Below are positions 36,805 to 45,248 of a DNA stretch of 64,000 nt, piece by piece. The position numbers were made by a program, and so were the translations under genes. The notes beneath the pieces were generated by a model that was not told the DNA's origin, made no database searches, and worked only from the letters and a program-made list of their open reading frames with translations. Within the stretch, counting starts at the first letter, position 1; every line of letters begins with the position of its first letter. Source of the DNA: an uncultured Prevotella sp. (GTDB lineage: Bacteria; Bacteroidota; Bacteroidia; Bacteroidales; Bacteroidaceae). The stretch covers positions 1 through 64,000 of the forward strand of contig CAMVJQ010000003.1 of NCBI GenBank assembly GCA_947167845.1, in the 5' to 3' direction.

Positions 36805-36872
36805 GGAACACGAAGAAACGAAGCGTTGCACATGAAGTGGGATAACTTCGTTTCTTCGTTTCTTCGTGTTCC
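36805..36872. repeat. 19-bp inverted repeat between xylanase and GH43 genes
   Basis: The arm GGAACACGAAGAAACGAAG (36805-36823) is matched exactly by its reverse complement at 36854-36872, with a 30-nt spacer. The right arm also contains CTTCGTTT 8-nt repeats. There is no strong T tract, so it is more likely an mRNA-stabilising or attenuating stem, or a repeat element, than a simple terminator. Confidence 0.7.
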
Positions 36873-36897
36873 GTCAAAAAAGAATCAAAATTGAGTT

Positions 36898-39018
36898 ATG
36901 AGAAGAAATAACCATACCGTAGTGCCCTCCGGGGCCGCACGCCTCCGAATCATGGCGACAATACTAATCTCTCTCCTCTCTCCTCTCTCCTCTCTCCTCT
37001 CTCTATCGACAGGAGCCTCTGCCCAGAACCCCTATCTCCCCCTCTGGGAGCATCTGCCTGATGGCGAGCCACGCGTGTTTGAGGATCCTGACAATCCAGG
37101 CAAGTGGCGGGCCTATATCATCGGCTCGCACGACATCCATTATACCCAGTACTGCGGCAATGACATCCGGATGTGGTCGGCTCCTGTCGAAGACCTCTCC
37201 CAATGGAGGGACGAAGGCCCCATTTTCTCTTGGTTTGTCGACGGGCAGTGGGACACGATGTTTGCCCCTGACCTCGTGGAGGTGAAGGACCGCACGACCG
37301 GCAAGAAGACCTACTGGCTCTATCCCCACAGCCGTGGCTGGCATCGTGTTCCCATGGTGTGTAAAGGCGACCGTCCCGACGGTCCCTTTACGCCGGTCAA
37401 TCTGACGCCCGACGGACGGCAGTGCCTTCCAGGCTCGCTCATCGATTTCGATCCCTCGGTGTTCATCGAGACAATCACAGACAAGAAAGACCCTGACTAT
37501 CAGCGCGGCTACCGGGCATACGTCTTCTACGGCTTCCAGCACTCCACGGCCTGTGAACTCGATCCTGAGACGATGTATTCACAGCGTCCGGGTACGGAAC
37601 TGATAGACCCCTTCATCCCTGCCAGTAGCCGCGACGGCAAACTGCTGGATAAGGAAGGCTCCGAATACAAGGCTCTCTATAAGGGGCAGAATCCGCTCGA
37701 CTTCAATTTCTTCGAGGCTTCGTCCATCCGTCAGGTGGGTAACAAGTACGTGATGGTGTTCTCAGGCTATAGTGGCAAGGAGTACGGCCTGGGCAATACC
37801 AATTCCGCCTTGCGCTATGCCTTTGGCGACAGTCCGCTGGGTCCTTGGCGCTCTGGTGGCGTATTGGTCGACTCCCGTGGCGTTGTGCCCAATGAAGACG
37901 GTTCGCATCTGACGACGACGAATGCCGCCCACAACACACACGGCTCTATACAGGAGATCAACGGGCAGTGGTATGTCTTCTATCACCGTCCCCCTCGCGG
38001 CTTCGGCAATGCGCGTCAGGCCATGGTCGCTCCTGTAAAGATCACTTGGGACAAAAAGAAGGTGGCCGATGGCGGTATGGTGCGTATCGTGGCATACGAT
38101 CCCTACGTGAAGGGGAATGAATGGACGGCCAGGGCCAGCGATGGCATGGAGTATACGGGGGCTGAAGTGACCAGCGAGGGTTTCCAGATCTTCGGACTGC
38201 CGCCATACGCCTACTATTCTGCCGGTCTGGCCTGTTATATGGCAGGTCCCAACAGCAACAACTGGATGCAGGACAATCACGATGTGTGGTACAATGGCAT
38301 GGATCTCTACGGCGTAACCAACAAGGGCGTTGTCGGCTTTAAGTACTTCGGCTTTGGCGGTCTGGCTAAGGATACGAAGGGCGTCAAGGCTTTCGGTGGT
38401 ATCCTGAAGGGCGATGCGGCCAAACTGAACATCCGGCTCACCCCCGGTGGTCATGGTGCCTTCAAGATTCGGGTGATGCTCGACGGCCCGTATGCCAATG
38501 ACATCTGGAAAGGTCGTGAGATAGGGCTTGTGGAAGTGCCTGCTGATGCGCGTCGCGAGGCTATGACCTGTCAGGTCAGTGTGCCTGCCGTCGAGGGCCT
38601 CACGGGTAAGCATGCCATCTATCTCGTGGCAGAAGGTGCCGATGTGGAACAGCCTAAGGCGGATAACCGTCCATGGGCTCGTCAGCAGCCGCTGCGGCCA
38701 GAAGGTCTCTTCGACCTCCATGGTATTGCCTTTACAAAGGGTGGGGAGACTTGTCGGGTGCCTTCTGTGCCTCAGGTCACCATCTCTGCCGACGGCAAAC
38801 GACTCCAGATTCCTGCCACGCCTGTTCGTTGTACCAATGCTAATGGCCTGACAGATGCCATCCGCTATCAGGTGTATGCACCGTTGAAGGCAGGCTCGCA
38901 ACTAAAGGCAACTGCCAGTGATCCGGAGGTAAAGGTGGAGGTGAGTGCCATCACAGAAAACCGTGCCACGGTCACTTGTACCTGGCACGGTCGGAAGAAG
39001 GTTTATTTGATTAATTAA
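36898..39018 (+). CDS. GH43 glycosidase with C-terminal CBM6-like module
   Basis: 706 residues, secreted. The signal peptide core (ILISLLSPLSSLLSLSTGASAQ region) is encoded by four CTCTCCT units (36969-37004); the ATG at 36952 would also give a signal peptide. The five-bladed GH43 propeller (about 45-430) shows the expected acidic triad: VFEDPD near the N terminus, LIDFDPSVF and the candidate acid in STACELD. A linking domain and a CBM6-like beta-sandwich (about 530-640, FKIRVMLDGPY, KHAIYLVAEG) follow. GH43 enzymes in this setting are beta-xylosidases or alpha-L-arabinofuranosidases; the subfamily cannot be fixed by eye. It converges with two other GH43 genes, and all three would trim arabinoxylan side chains and ends. 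Confidence 0.83.
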   Translation: MRRNNHTVVPSGAARLRIMATILISLLSPLSSLLSLSTGASAQNPYLPLWEHLPDGEPRVFEDPDNPGKWRAYIIGSHDIHYTQYCGNDIRMWSAPVEDLSQWRDEGPIFSWFVDGQWDTMFAPDLVEVKDRTTGKKTYWLYPHSRGWHRVPMVCKGDRPDGPFTPVNLTPDGRQCLPGSLIDFDPSVFIETITDKKDPDYQRGYRAYVFYGFQHSTACELDPETMYSQRPGTELIDPFIPASSRDGKLLDKEGSEYKALYKGQNPLDFNFFEASSIRQVGNKYVMVFSGYSGKEYGLGNTNSALRYAFGDSPLGPWRSGGVLVDSRGVVPNEDGSHLTTTNAAHNTHGSIQEINGQWYVFYHRPPRGFGNARQAMVAPVKITWDKKKVADGGMVRIVAYDPYVKGNEWTARASDGMEYTGAEVTSEGFQIFGLPPYAYYSAGLACYMAGPNSNNWMQDNHDVWYNGMDLYGVTNKGVVGFKYFGFGGLAKDTKGVKAFGGILKGDAAKLNIRLTPGGHGAFKIRVMLDGPYANDIWKGREIGLVEVPADARREAMTCQVSVPAVEGLTGKHAIYLVAEGADVEQPKADNRPWARQQPLRPEGLFDLHGIAFTKGGETCRVPSVPQVTISADGKRLQIPATPVRCTNANGLTDAIRYQVYAPLKAGSQLKATASDPEVKVEVSAITENRATVTCTWHGRKKVYLIN
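36969..37004 (+). repeat. CTCTCCT x4 array encoding a signal-peptide core
   Basis: CC recurs exactly every 7 nt (36975, 36982, 36989, 36996). Because 7 is not a multiple of 3, three units encode a SLLSPLS heptapeptide, and any gain or loss of a unit shifts the frame of the GH43 gene. Confidence 0.88.
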
Positions 39019-39019
39019 T

Positions 39020-39064
39020 TGTGCATAGAACAATGTGCATTGTGCATTATGCATTGTGCATTGT
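39020..39064. repeat. TGTGCAT 7-nt array between convergent GH43 genes
   Basis: TGTGCAT/TATGCAT units repeat with a 7-nt period in the 46-bp space between the convergent genes. The same unit occurs at 51885-51916 and 53380-53420. Confidence 0.82.
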
Positions 39065-40564
39065 TTAGTGGTCTCGGAAATTCCACTTTGAATTATCACT
39101 GTTGAAGTCGTACCGGGCGAGGGTAGGGGTGCTGTCACCTGCTGAATAGAGGCAGTAGTGGCGATTGATGCCCTCCTTGCCCGGTATGATTTTGGGCATC
39201 AGCCGGAAGGTGCCATCCGTGAGTTGCTCGATGCGCCAGAGTTGTTCGTCGGCTCCTGTGTAGGCAGCGACGGTGGTCACTTCCAGACTGGCTGTTGCGG
39301 CCAGGGCGCGGTCTGTACCTTCGATCGTGATCTTGTAATAAGGACCGCCCAGATAACCGCCCTTACCTTCGGCAGGTGTGATAGTCCAGCGCTGGTGCGG
39401 ACGGAACATATAGTCGCCGCAGCGGGTAGGAATGTCACCTTTGGGCCAGGTGGCGATGACATCCTCCAGTTTCTGGTTGGCAATGGGCTTCAGTGGTTCG
39501 TTGGGGTCAATCTGCCAGAAGCGTTGGCGTTCCTGTTGCAGGCGGACGAAGTCGACAGCCAGTTCAAGGCTGTAGCCACGGCGCTCCGACTCAATCTCAA
39601 AAGTGCCGCCCTTGAAGCGCTCGCCCGCCACAGGCCATCCGTTCTTCCATAACAGCGGGCGGATGCCGAGCACGGAGCGTCCGCTGCGCTCGAAGTCGGC
39701 CTCATAGTGGCACGACATGATCTCTACGCCATCGTCGATGATGGTACGTCCGAAGTGTCCGGGGCCGCAGACACGGTCACCTGCCGCTATCACCATCTTG
39801 CCGCCGCCATGGAACATGTCACGGCCTACGTTGTCCAGATAGGGGCCTTCGACGCTTTTGCTGCGGCCGACCACAATATTATAGGTGGAGTTAACGCCAT
39901 CGCAGCAAGTGCCGTGGGTGCCCAGCAGATAGTACCAGCCGTCGCGGTAGAGCAGGTCGGTGGCTTCACAGTCGATGGCAATGTCCTTCTCCACGTTGCC
40001 CTTCATGCGGAAGCCCGTCGTGGGGTCGAGTTCGATGAGGCGTATGGTGCCGAAGTAGGTGCCGTAACTGGCCCACAGTCGGCCTGTCGTGGGGTCGAGC
40101 AGCAGACCGGGGTCGATGGCATCCTGATCCTCCATGCCGTCGGAGGCGCATACCTCTACGGCCTCCGACCATTTGAAGTCTGGCGATGCAGGGTCGAGGG
40201 TCTTGTTCCACATGGTCAGGATGCGCCCGTTGTGCCCGCCGCCGAGCCCGCCGCCGGTGGCACCGTAGATGCAGAGGTAGCGGTCGCCGATTTTCATGAC
40301 GTCAGGGGCTGCTCCGCCGCCAGGCCTCACTTGGGCGGCCCGCTTGCCCAGTTGCAGTTTGTCGGCAATGCCGTACCAATTCCAGCCGTCGTCGCTGATG
40401 AGCCCCCCGCCGCCGGTACCGTATGTGTAGTACTTGCCCTCGCACTCAGCAATGGTCGACGGGTCGTGGATGTAGGGCTGACCGGTCTGGGCGTATGCTC
40501 CTGTCGTTGGAGAGAGGAGAGTGGAAAGAGGAGAGAGGAGAGAGATGAGTGCTATTTTTTTCAT
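39065..40564 (-). CDS. GH43 glycosidase with C-terminal ricin-type trefoil
   Basis: 499 residues, secreted (signal peptide ending TGAYAQ; its hydrophobic core is encoded by a CTCTCCT 7-nt array at 40508-40546). The GH43 catalytic domain (about 25-320) carries the triad: PYIHDPST, MEDQDAIDPG and AIDCEATDL. The C-terminal part (about 345-499) has the repeated Q-x-W pattern of a ricin-like beta-trefoil (HQRWTI, EQLWRIEQ, SKWNF), a carbohydrate-binding module. The layout resembles arabinan- or arabinoxylan-active GH43 enzymes; the exact linkage is not decidable here. It lies 33 bp downstream of another GH43 gene on the same strand, so the two form an operon. Confidence 0.85.
   Translation of the reverse strand: MKKIALISLLSPLSTLLSPTTGAYAQTGQPYIHDPSTIAECEGKYYTYGTGGGGLISDDGWNWYGIADKLQLGKRAAQVRPGGGAAPDVMKIGDRYLCIYGATGGGLGGGHNGRILTMWNKTLDPASPDFKWSEAVEVCASDGMEDQDAIDPGLLLDPTTGRLWASYGTYFGTIRLIELDPTTGFRMKGNVEKDIAIDCEATDLLYRDGWYYLLGTHGTCCDGVNSTYNIVVGRSKSVEGPYLDNVGRDMFHGGGKMVIAAGDRVCGPGHFGRTIIDDGVEIMSCHYEADFERSGRSVLGIRPLLWKNGWPVAGERFKGGTFEIESERRGYSLELAVDFVRLQQERQRFWQIDPNEPLKPIANQKLEDVIATWPKGDIPTRCGDYMFRPHQRWTITPAEGKGGYLGGPYYKITIEGTDRALAATASLEVTTVAAYTGADEQLWRIEQLTDGTFRLMPKIIPGKEGINRHYCLYSAGDSTPTLARYDFNSDNSKWNFRDH
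40508..40546 (-). repeat. CTCTCCT x5 array encoding a signal-peptide core
   Basis: GG recurs on the + strand at 40509, 40516, 40523, 40530 and 40537, a strict 7-nt period. On the coding strand it gives SLLSPLSTLLSP of the GH43 signal peptide. Confidence 0.87.
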
Positions 40565-40597
40565 ATTTTACTTTTTTACTTTTTTACTTTTTTACCT
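40565..40597 (-). repeat. AAAAAAGT 8-nt array before a start codon
   Basis: Three to four units of AAAAAAGT (minus strand) fill the space between the two GH43 genes, directly upstream of the ATG at 40564. Confidence 0.82.
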
Positions 40598-42586
40598 TTA
40601 ATAAATGGTATAGTTGGTGACGGGCTTCCCGTCTGTGTCGATGAGGCGTGCGCACATGTCGCTCAGTCCGGGGCCGTTGATGACGGCGCAGCGCAGCACG
40701 TTGCGACCTTTCTTCAGCGTCAGGCGGGGCGACATGCCGTCATCCTCCACCATGCGGCGGTCGCCTTCGAGCAGCAGCACCTTCTCGCCGTTGAGCCACC
40801 ACTGCGAGGCACCGTTCGAGCCCGCTGCCAGCCTCACGTCGGTCATCTCCTCCGGACAGTCGATGACGGTGACAGCCCAGAATAGCGAACCGTAGGTTTG
40901 CTGTCCGTATTTCTCTGCGAAGCGGAACAGTTTCATATTGTAGTTCTCGCTGTCCAGGGCATGCCAGGCGAGTGTCTGCTTGCCGACCTTCACTTTCTGG
41001 CCGTCTTTCGGCAGGATGGTCATCTGGTCCTTGAAGTAGGTCTTGCCGAAGGCCTCTTCCAGCCAGGTGTTGGTGAAGATGACGTTAGAGCGGACGTCTT
41101 GCTTGATGGGTTCCAGCAGCATCCAGCGGCGGATGAAGCCCTGTTCGTCGGGGTTGGCGACTGGTGACGTGACGGGCGAGAAGTACTTGGGACGGTTCTT
41201 GAACTGCACCCAGTCCACGTCGATGGTGGCTCCGCCCTCGTTGGTGACCACCAGGTCGGTGACGCCCTTCGGCGTGTATTCCAGCGGTGCCGTCAGCGTC
41301 AGCCATTGTCCCGACATGTCGCGGCGGAAAGGGCCGTTCTCGCTCTTCACGGTGGCTGTCACCTTCGCGATCACTTTGCCGGTGGCCGTCTTCTCGCGTA
41401 TATATAAAGAGGTGTTGTCGCTCACCTTCATACCGATGACGGCATAGCCGTCGGTGATGGGGGCGAAGTCTATGTCGTTGTAACGTAGCCAACTGCCCTT
41501 CTTCTGCAATGTGGCCTGGAAACCGCGGAAGGTGTTCAGCGTGTCGATGAGTTGCGTGGTCACGTCGCTGCCAGCCTCCGAGTAGCGGTCTATCTCGATC
41601 TTCTCCGTGGCCTTGTTGATGCCCACGCCGCGCATTGTCGGCTTTACCTCTTGGATAGTGCCGTCACTGTTGAAATAGAGTTTTTCGATGCATACGGACC
41701 GGCGCTTGTCGTCGCGTGGGGAGAAGTCGTTGTGGTGATAGAACAGATACCACTGCCCCTGATAGTCGACGATGCTGTGATGGTTGGTCCAGCAGCCGTT
41801 CGCATGCTCTGCCATGATGAGCCCCTTGTATTCATAGGGCCCCATGGGCTGCCTGCTCATGGCGTATGCCAGCACTTCTGTCTTTTCGCGAACGTAGGGA
41901 TAGGTCAGGTAGTAGTAGCCGCCCCGTTCGAAGGCGAACGGCCCTTCTGCCTGACGGTTGGGCAAGTCCTTGAGACAGTTGACACCGTACATCTCAAACT
42001 CGCGGTCGCCCCACTTCACCTTTTCCTTCGGGGTGTCGTCGGCCAGTTCCGTCATGTTCTCCTTGAGTTTGGCGCAGCGACCCGCCCCCCAGAAGATGTA
42101 GGCGTTGCCGTCGGAAGCCTGGAGCACGCAGGGGTCGATGCCTGCTATGCCCTTGATCGGCTCCGGCATCGGGGTGAAGGGGCCTTCGGGCTTGTCGGCG
42201 ACGGCCACGCCGATGCCGAAGCCGCGTCCGTCGGCTGGTGCCGAGGGGAAGAAGAAATAGTACTTGCCGTTGCGGCAGATGCAGTCGGGAGCCCACATGG
42301 AGTAGGAGTTGGGTCTCACCCATGGCACTTTGTCCTGACTGACGATCACGCCATGGTCGGTCCAGTCGGTCAGGTTCTCCGAGGAGAACACGTGGTAGTC
42401 CTCCATGCAGAACCAGTCCTTTCGCTGGCCTTCCGGCGGCAGGATGTCGTGCGAGGGATAGAGATACACTTTGCCGTTGAACACGCGGGCAGTCGGGTCG
42501 GCGGTGAACTGGTCGCGGATGATGGGGTTCTGCGCCGTCATGACGGCGGGCAGCCCCAAAAGGAGTAATGATAGTGAATATTTCAT
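40598..42586 (-). CDS. GH43 glycosidase with CBM6 and C-terminal galactose-binding-like domain
   Basis: About 662 residues, secreted (signal ending VMTAQ). I chose the ATG at 42586 because it gives a standard signal peptide; the upstream in-frame start at 42628 lies above the -7 box at 42611-42618. The GH43 propeller (about 20-320) has the triad in TADPTARVF, IAGIDPCVL and RQAEGPFAF. A CBM6 module (about 325-460; SWLRYNDIDF, GGATIDVDWVQF) and a C-terminal beta-sandwich domain (about 480-660, QWWLNGEKVLLLEGDRR) follow. This arrangement is typical of arabinoxylan arabinofuranohydrolases and related enzymes. It heads a two-gene minus-strand GH43 operon and diverges from the S41 peptidase gene. 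Confidence 0.87.
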   Translation of the reverse strand: MKYSLSLLLLGLPAVMTAQNPIIRDQFTADPTARVFNGKVYLYPSHDILPPEGQRKDWFCMEDYHVFSSENLTDWTDHGVIVSQDKVPWVRPNSYSMWAPDCICRNGKYYFFFPSAPADGRGFGIGVAVADKPEGPFTPMPEPIKGIAGIDPCVLQASDGNAYIFWGAGRCAKLKENMTELADDTPKEKVKWGDREFEMYGVNCLKDLPNRQAEGPFAFERGGYYYLTYPYVREKTEVLAYAMSRQPMGPYEYKGLIMAEHANGCWTNHHSIVDYQGQWYLFYHHNDFSPRDDKRRSVCIEKLYFNSDGTIQEVKPTMRGVGINKATEKIEIDRYSEAGSDVTTQLIDTLNTFRGFQATLQKKGSWLRYNDIDFAPITDGYAVIGMKVSDNTSLYIREKTATGKVIAKVTATVKSENGPFRRDMSGQWLTLTAPLEYTPKGVTDLVVTNEGGATIDVDWVQFKNRPKYFSPVTSPVANPDEQGFIRRWMLLEPIKQDVRSNVIFTNTWLEEAFGKTYFKDQMTILPKDGQKVKVGKQTLAWHALDSENYNMKLFRFAEKYGQQTYGSLFWAVTVIDCPEEMTDVRLAAGSNGASQWWLNGEKVLLLEGDRRMVEDDGMSPRLTLKKGRNVLRCAVINGPGLSDMCARLIDTDGKPVTNYTIY

Positions 42587-42610
42587 TAGCCTGTGAATTG
42601 GATAGTTGTG

Positions 42611-42642
42611 CAAATATACAGATTTCATCTGTTATGAGCAAG
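42611..42642 (-). promoter_or_regulatory. Promoter of the GH43 operon
   Basis: The minus strand has TATATTTG (42611-42618) as a -7 box and CTTG (42639-42642), a partial -33 match, 20 nt upstream. The start codon at 42586 is then about 20 nt below the expected transcription start. An ATGTTACATTT word lies further upstream at 42666-42676. Confidence 0.55.
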
Positions 42643-42947
42643 ACGTTTGCCCCTTTTTTTCAAAGATGTTACATTTCACAATGCATTTGATACATTACCC
42701 TCATTCGCGTTGCCCGTCCTGATAGTGCAGTGACATACTACTTCCACCAGCAGACTCCCCCTCCTCTTGGGATCCTGTTTTTCCAATCTGCGGTTGAAAA
42801 TTCCGATGCCGCTCTTGCCACTATGCCAAACATCTTGATTTACAGAGGTTTAACCGTTGCAACGGTAGTGGCAACAGTGGCATGAAAAACTGTGCAAACA
42901 TTTTTCGGCTCTTGCCAATTAATGTCAGTTTGATGAGCCATCAGAAG

Positions 42948-43031
42948 CAATATATATGGTTTTGTTGACCAATATATATGGTTTTGCTGACCAATATATA
43001 TGGTTTTGCTGACCAATATATATGGTTTCTT
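42948..43031 (+). repeat. Four tandem copies of a 22-bp AT-rich repeat (operator-like)
   Basis: CAATATATATGGTTT occurs at 42948, 42970, 42992 and 43014, a strict 22-bp period, with TTGYTGAC linking the copies. Twenty-two bp is two helical turns, so all copies face the same side of the DNA. The array ends about 50 bp before the promoter at 43083-43116. The rest of the 560-bp divergent gap (42587-43148) contains two promoters and no gene. Confidence 0.85.
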
Positions 43032-43082
43032 TTTTTCACAGATATTACAATTTGCAATACTTCTGTTATTTTTTGGGGTATT

Positions 43083-43116
43083 TTTGTTTTTGTTTTCATT
43101 TTTTTTCGTATTTTTG
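43083..43116 (+). promoter_or_regulatory. Promoter of the S41 peptidase gene
   Basis: TTTG (43083-43086) and TATTTTTG (43109-43116) are 22 nt apart, close to the Bacteroidota consensus. The expected transcript starts a few nt above ATG 43149 with a short leader. Confidence 0.5.
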
Positions 43117-43148
43117 CAGCGATAAATGAACATGACAAACTGAAATAA

Positions 43149-45017
43149 ATGAAAGACAGTATGAAAAAACATCTTTATTACATTCTGCTGCTGACAACAG
43201 TGTTGATGGCAGCCTGTACTCAAGTAGACGCCCCCGTATCCGACGACAGCCAGACCCCGCAGACGGCCGCTGACCCGGGGCAGGGCTACACCGACAAGAC
43301 GCTGCCCGTGACGCGCGACAAACAGAGCGAAGGCCAGATCCGACTGCGCTACTACAGCGACATGCCCAGCGTGGCCTACGTATCCGTCGCCGACTTCCAC
43401 AAACTCATGTCGAAAGGCCAGACGATGACCGTGACCAACCAGGACGGCGTCTATACGCTGGCCGCCGGTAAAGGCACGGCTACAGTCGATGTCAGGCAGG
43501 ACGTGTTTACTTCGACGACCTATGCTGAACTGATCAGCCTGTCGCACCTCACGGCCCCGGGGCTGCCCCCCAACCCGGGCTGCGATGGCGGCAATTTCCT
43601 GAAATTTATTGATGTGACAGAAGTCTCGTCGTTCAAGCCCTACTCAGGTACACGCTTCGACTTCAAGAAATACGGCATCGACCTGCACGACGACGGCGCC
43701 AACGTCTATTTCCCCTTCGCCACGCTGGCCGACATCTATGCTGACGCTCAGTCGAACATCGCCTCGTGCGACAACGAGCGCGTGGTGCTCTCTCACGATA
43801 AGGAATCGTATGACCTCTCCAATTCGGAGCCCGACTACGCTGCCAAGCCCTATAACCGGACGGAGGTGAGTGCCGACATGGCAAAATTCCGCTACAATGA
43901 ACTCTGCTTCGCCTTCGACCATTTCTACGGACTTCCCGGACGCACAATGATGGAGAAGGCAGGCTTCGGACAGAACGGCCAGGGCCTCGATGCCACCCTC
44001 GAGGCGGAGGAGGACGGCAAGTATGTGAAGAATCTGCTGCAATCACCCAAGACGATGGCTTTCGCCTGGGGGCTCACCGGGCTTCACGTCCTGTTCTTCG
44101 ACGGTGGCCACACCACACTGTTGCCCTTCGGCGGGCTGCCCAAGAGCATCGAGAAGAGTTTCAATGAGCAGTTCATTCGCGACGGCATCCTCTATCCGCT
44201 GGCGGCCGACATGTTCGACAAGTGGCGGCAAGACCGCGAAAAAAACTTATACGGTCCAGAGGATGAACTCAAAGCACTGCGCGCCGTGAGGTTTGGCAAG
44301 GACGACACCTACTACGCCAACGACGACAAGACCACGGCCGTCATCATCATCGACTCGTTTGGCAATACGGACGATGACGCCTGGAAGAAATACTACGCCA
44401 GCGGCAAGACCGACGCCGACTGGCAGGAACTGCTGACCAACAGGAAGAAGGACGACATGATCAACTTCCTCTACGGACTGGACCGCGCCAAGAAGGACGG
44501 CGTAAAGAACCTCATCCTCGACCTCTCGCTCAACAGTGGCGGCTCGTCGGACAACGTGCTGGGCATGATAGGCATGATACGCTCCGGCAGCCAGCAGCCG
44601 TTCTACGACCAAAACGTCATGGAGGGCAAGAACCGCATCTCAAACCTGCTGGTGGACCGCAACTTCGACGGTGAGTTCAACAGCCTCGACGACACCAATC
44701 CCAAGTACGACTGCAGCGGTCTGCGCATCGGTGTGCTCGTGAGCAAGCAGGCCTTCTCGTGCGGCAACCTGCTCCCCGCCCTCATGAAGGGCTACGGCTA
44801 CCCCATCATCGGCGAGCGTTCCGGCGGCGGCTCCTGCTGCTTACAGTCGATGTTCACGGCCGACGGATTCCAGTATATCATATCGTCTTACCGCTCCCGC
44901 GTCACCAATCAGAAGTTCGAGGACATCGACCCCGGCGTGGCACCCACCGAGGGCATGGAGTTGAAGTATGACGACTTCTATCTGCTTGACAATCTCGGCA
45001 AGATGGTCGCCAAATAA
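43149..45017 (+). CDS. S41-family peptidase-like lipoprotein
   Basis: 622 residues, lipobox VLMAAC with Cys23. The N-terminal part (about 30-340) has no motif I recognise. The C-terminal part (about 380-610) matches the S41/tail-specific protease core: GVKNLILDLSLNSGGSS (a DLR.N.GG-type strand), VLVSKQAFSCGNLLPALMKGYG with Ser as likely nucleophile, and GERSGGGSC. Several Bacteroidota surface loci carry such lipoproteins; the substrate is unknown. It has its own promoter behind an unusual 22-bp repeat array, is 231 bp upstream of a susC gene with a separate promoter, and diverges from the GH43 operon, so a link to glycan use is only positional. Confidence 0.8.
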   Translation: MKDSMKKHLYYILLLTTVLMAACTQVDAPVSDDSQTPQTAADPGQGYTDKTLPVTRDKQSEGQIRLRYYSDMPSVAYVSVADFHKLMSKGQTMTVTNQDGVYTLAAGKGTATVDVRQDVFTSTTYAELISLSHLTAPGLPPNPGCDGGNFLKFIDVTEVSSFKPYSGTRFDFKKYGIDLHDDGANVYFPFATLADIYADAQSNIASCDNERVVLSHDKESYDLSNSEPDYAAKPYNRTEVSADMAKFRYNELCFAFDHFYGLPGRTMMEKAGFGQNGQGLDATLEAEEDGKYVKNLLQSPKTMAFAWGLTGLHVLFFDGGHTTLLPFGGLPKSIEKSFNEQFIRDGILYPLAADMFDKWRQDREKNLYGPEDELKALRAVRFGKDDTYYANDDKTTAVIIIDSFGNTDDDAWKKYYASGKTDADWQELLTNRKKDDMINFLYGLDRAKKDGVKNLILDLSLNSGGSSDNVLGMIGMIRSGSQQPFYDQNVMEGKNRISNLLVDRNFDGEFNSLDDTNPKYDCSGLRIGVLVSKQAFSCGNLLPALMKGYGYPIIGERSGGGSCCLQSMFTADGFQYIISSYRSRVTNQKFEDIDPGVAPTEGMELKYDDFYLLDNLGKMVAK

Positions 45018-45068
45018 TATCCAAGGCAAACTTTAATGAGCATCTATGACGTTTTTTTGAGGGTTGGC

Positions 45069-45152
45069 GTGTTACATTTGCGAAAATGTTACATTCCGTA
45101 AATTTTTTGATGCATACTGAAAAGTGTCTGTGGCCGTTTTGTCTTAACTTTG
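45069..45152 (+). promoter_or_regulatory. Second susC promoter region with two TGTTACATT sites
   Basis: TAACTTTGCACCCGATA begins at 45145, identical to the block at 7087. ATGTTACATT starts at 45086, 59 nt upstream, exactly as at the first susC promoter; a second TGTTACATTT is at 45070. This suggests control by the same activator, presumably the HTCS at 2901-6911, since no other HTCS is near. Inference. Confidence 0.55.
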
Positions 45153-45248
45153 CACCCGATATTAAATGACGCAGCCGACTTGCTTAACGCTCAAGTATAA
45201 ATTTACAAAACGTAATAATTAACATTATCTAACTAATCAATTAAAAGT

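Noticed and set aside
36467..36877. 136-residue minus-strand frame after the xylanase gene
   Set aside because: Its first part is the 19-bp inverted repeat and the rest is antisense to the CE1 domain.
39707..40885. 392-residue open frame on the + strand opposite two GH43 genes
   Set aside because: It spans the gap between two real minus-strand genes and has no domain; the GH43 motifs are on the other strand.
41552..42568. 338-residue open frame on the + strand opposite a GH43 gene
   Set aside because: Antisense shadow with no motif; the minus strand encodes a complete GH43 with CBM6.
42948..43031. Possible CRISPR array
   Set aside because: The repeats are directly tandem at 22 bp with no variable spacers, and there are no cas genes.
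42840..43547. 235-residue minus-strand frame over the 22-bp repeats
   Set aside because: Its middle is the repeat array translated (YILVSKTIYIGQQ) and its start lies inside the S41 peptidase gene.
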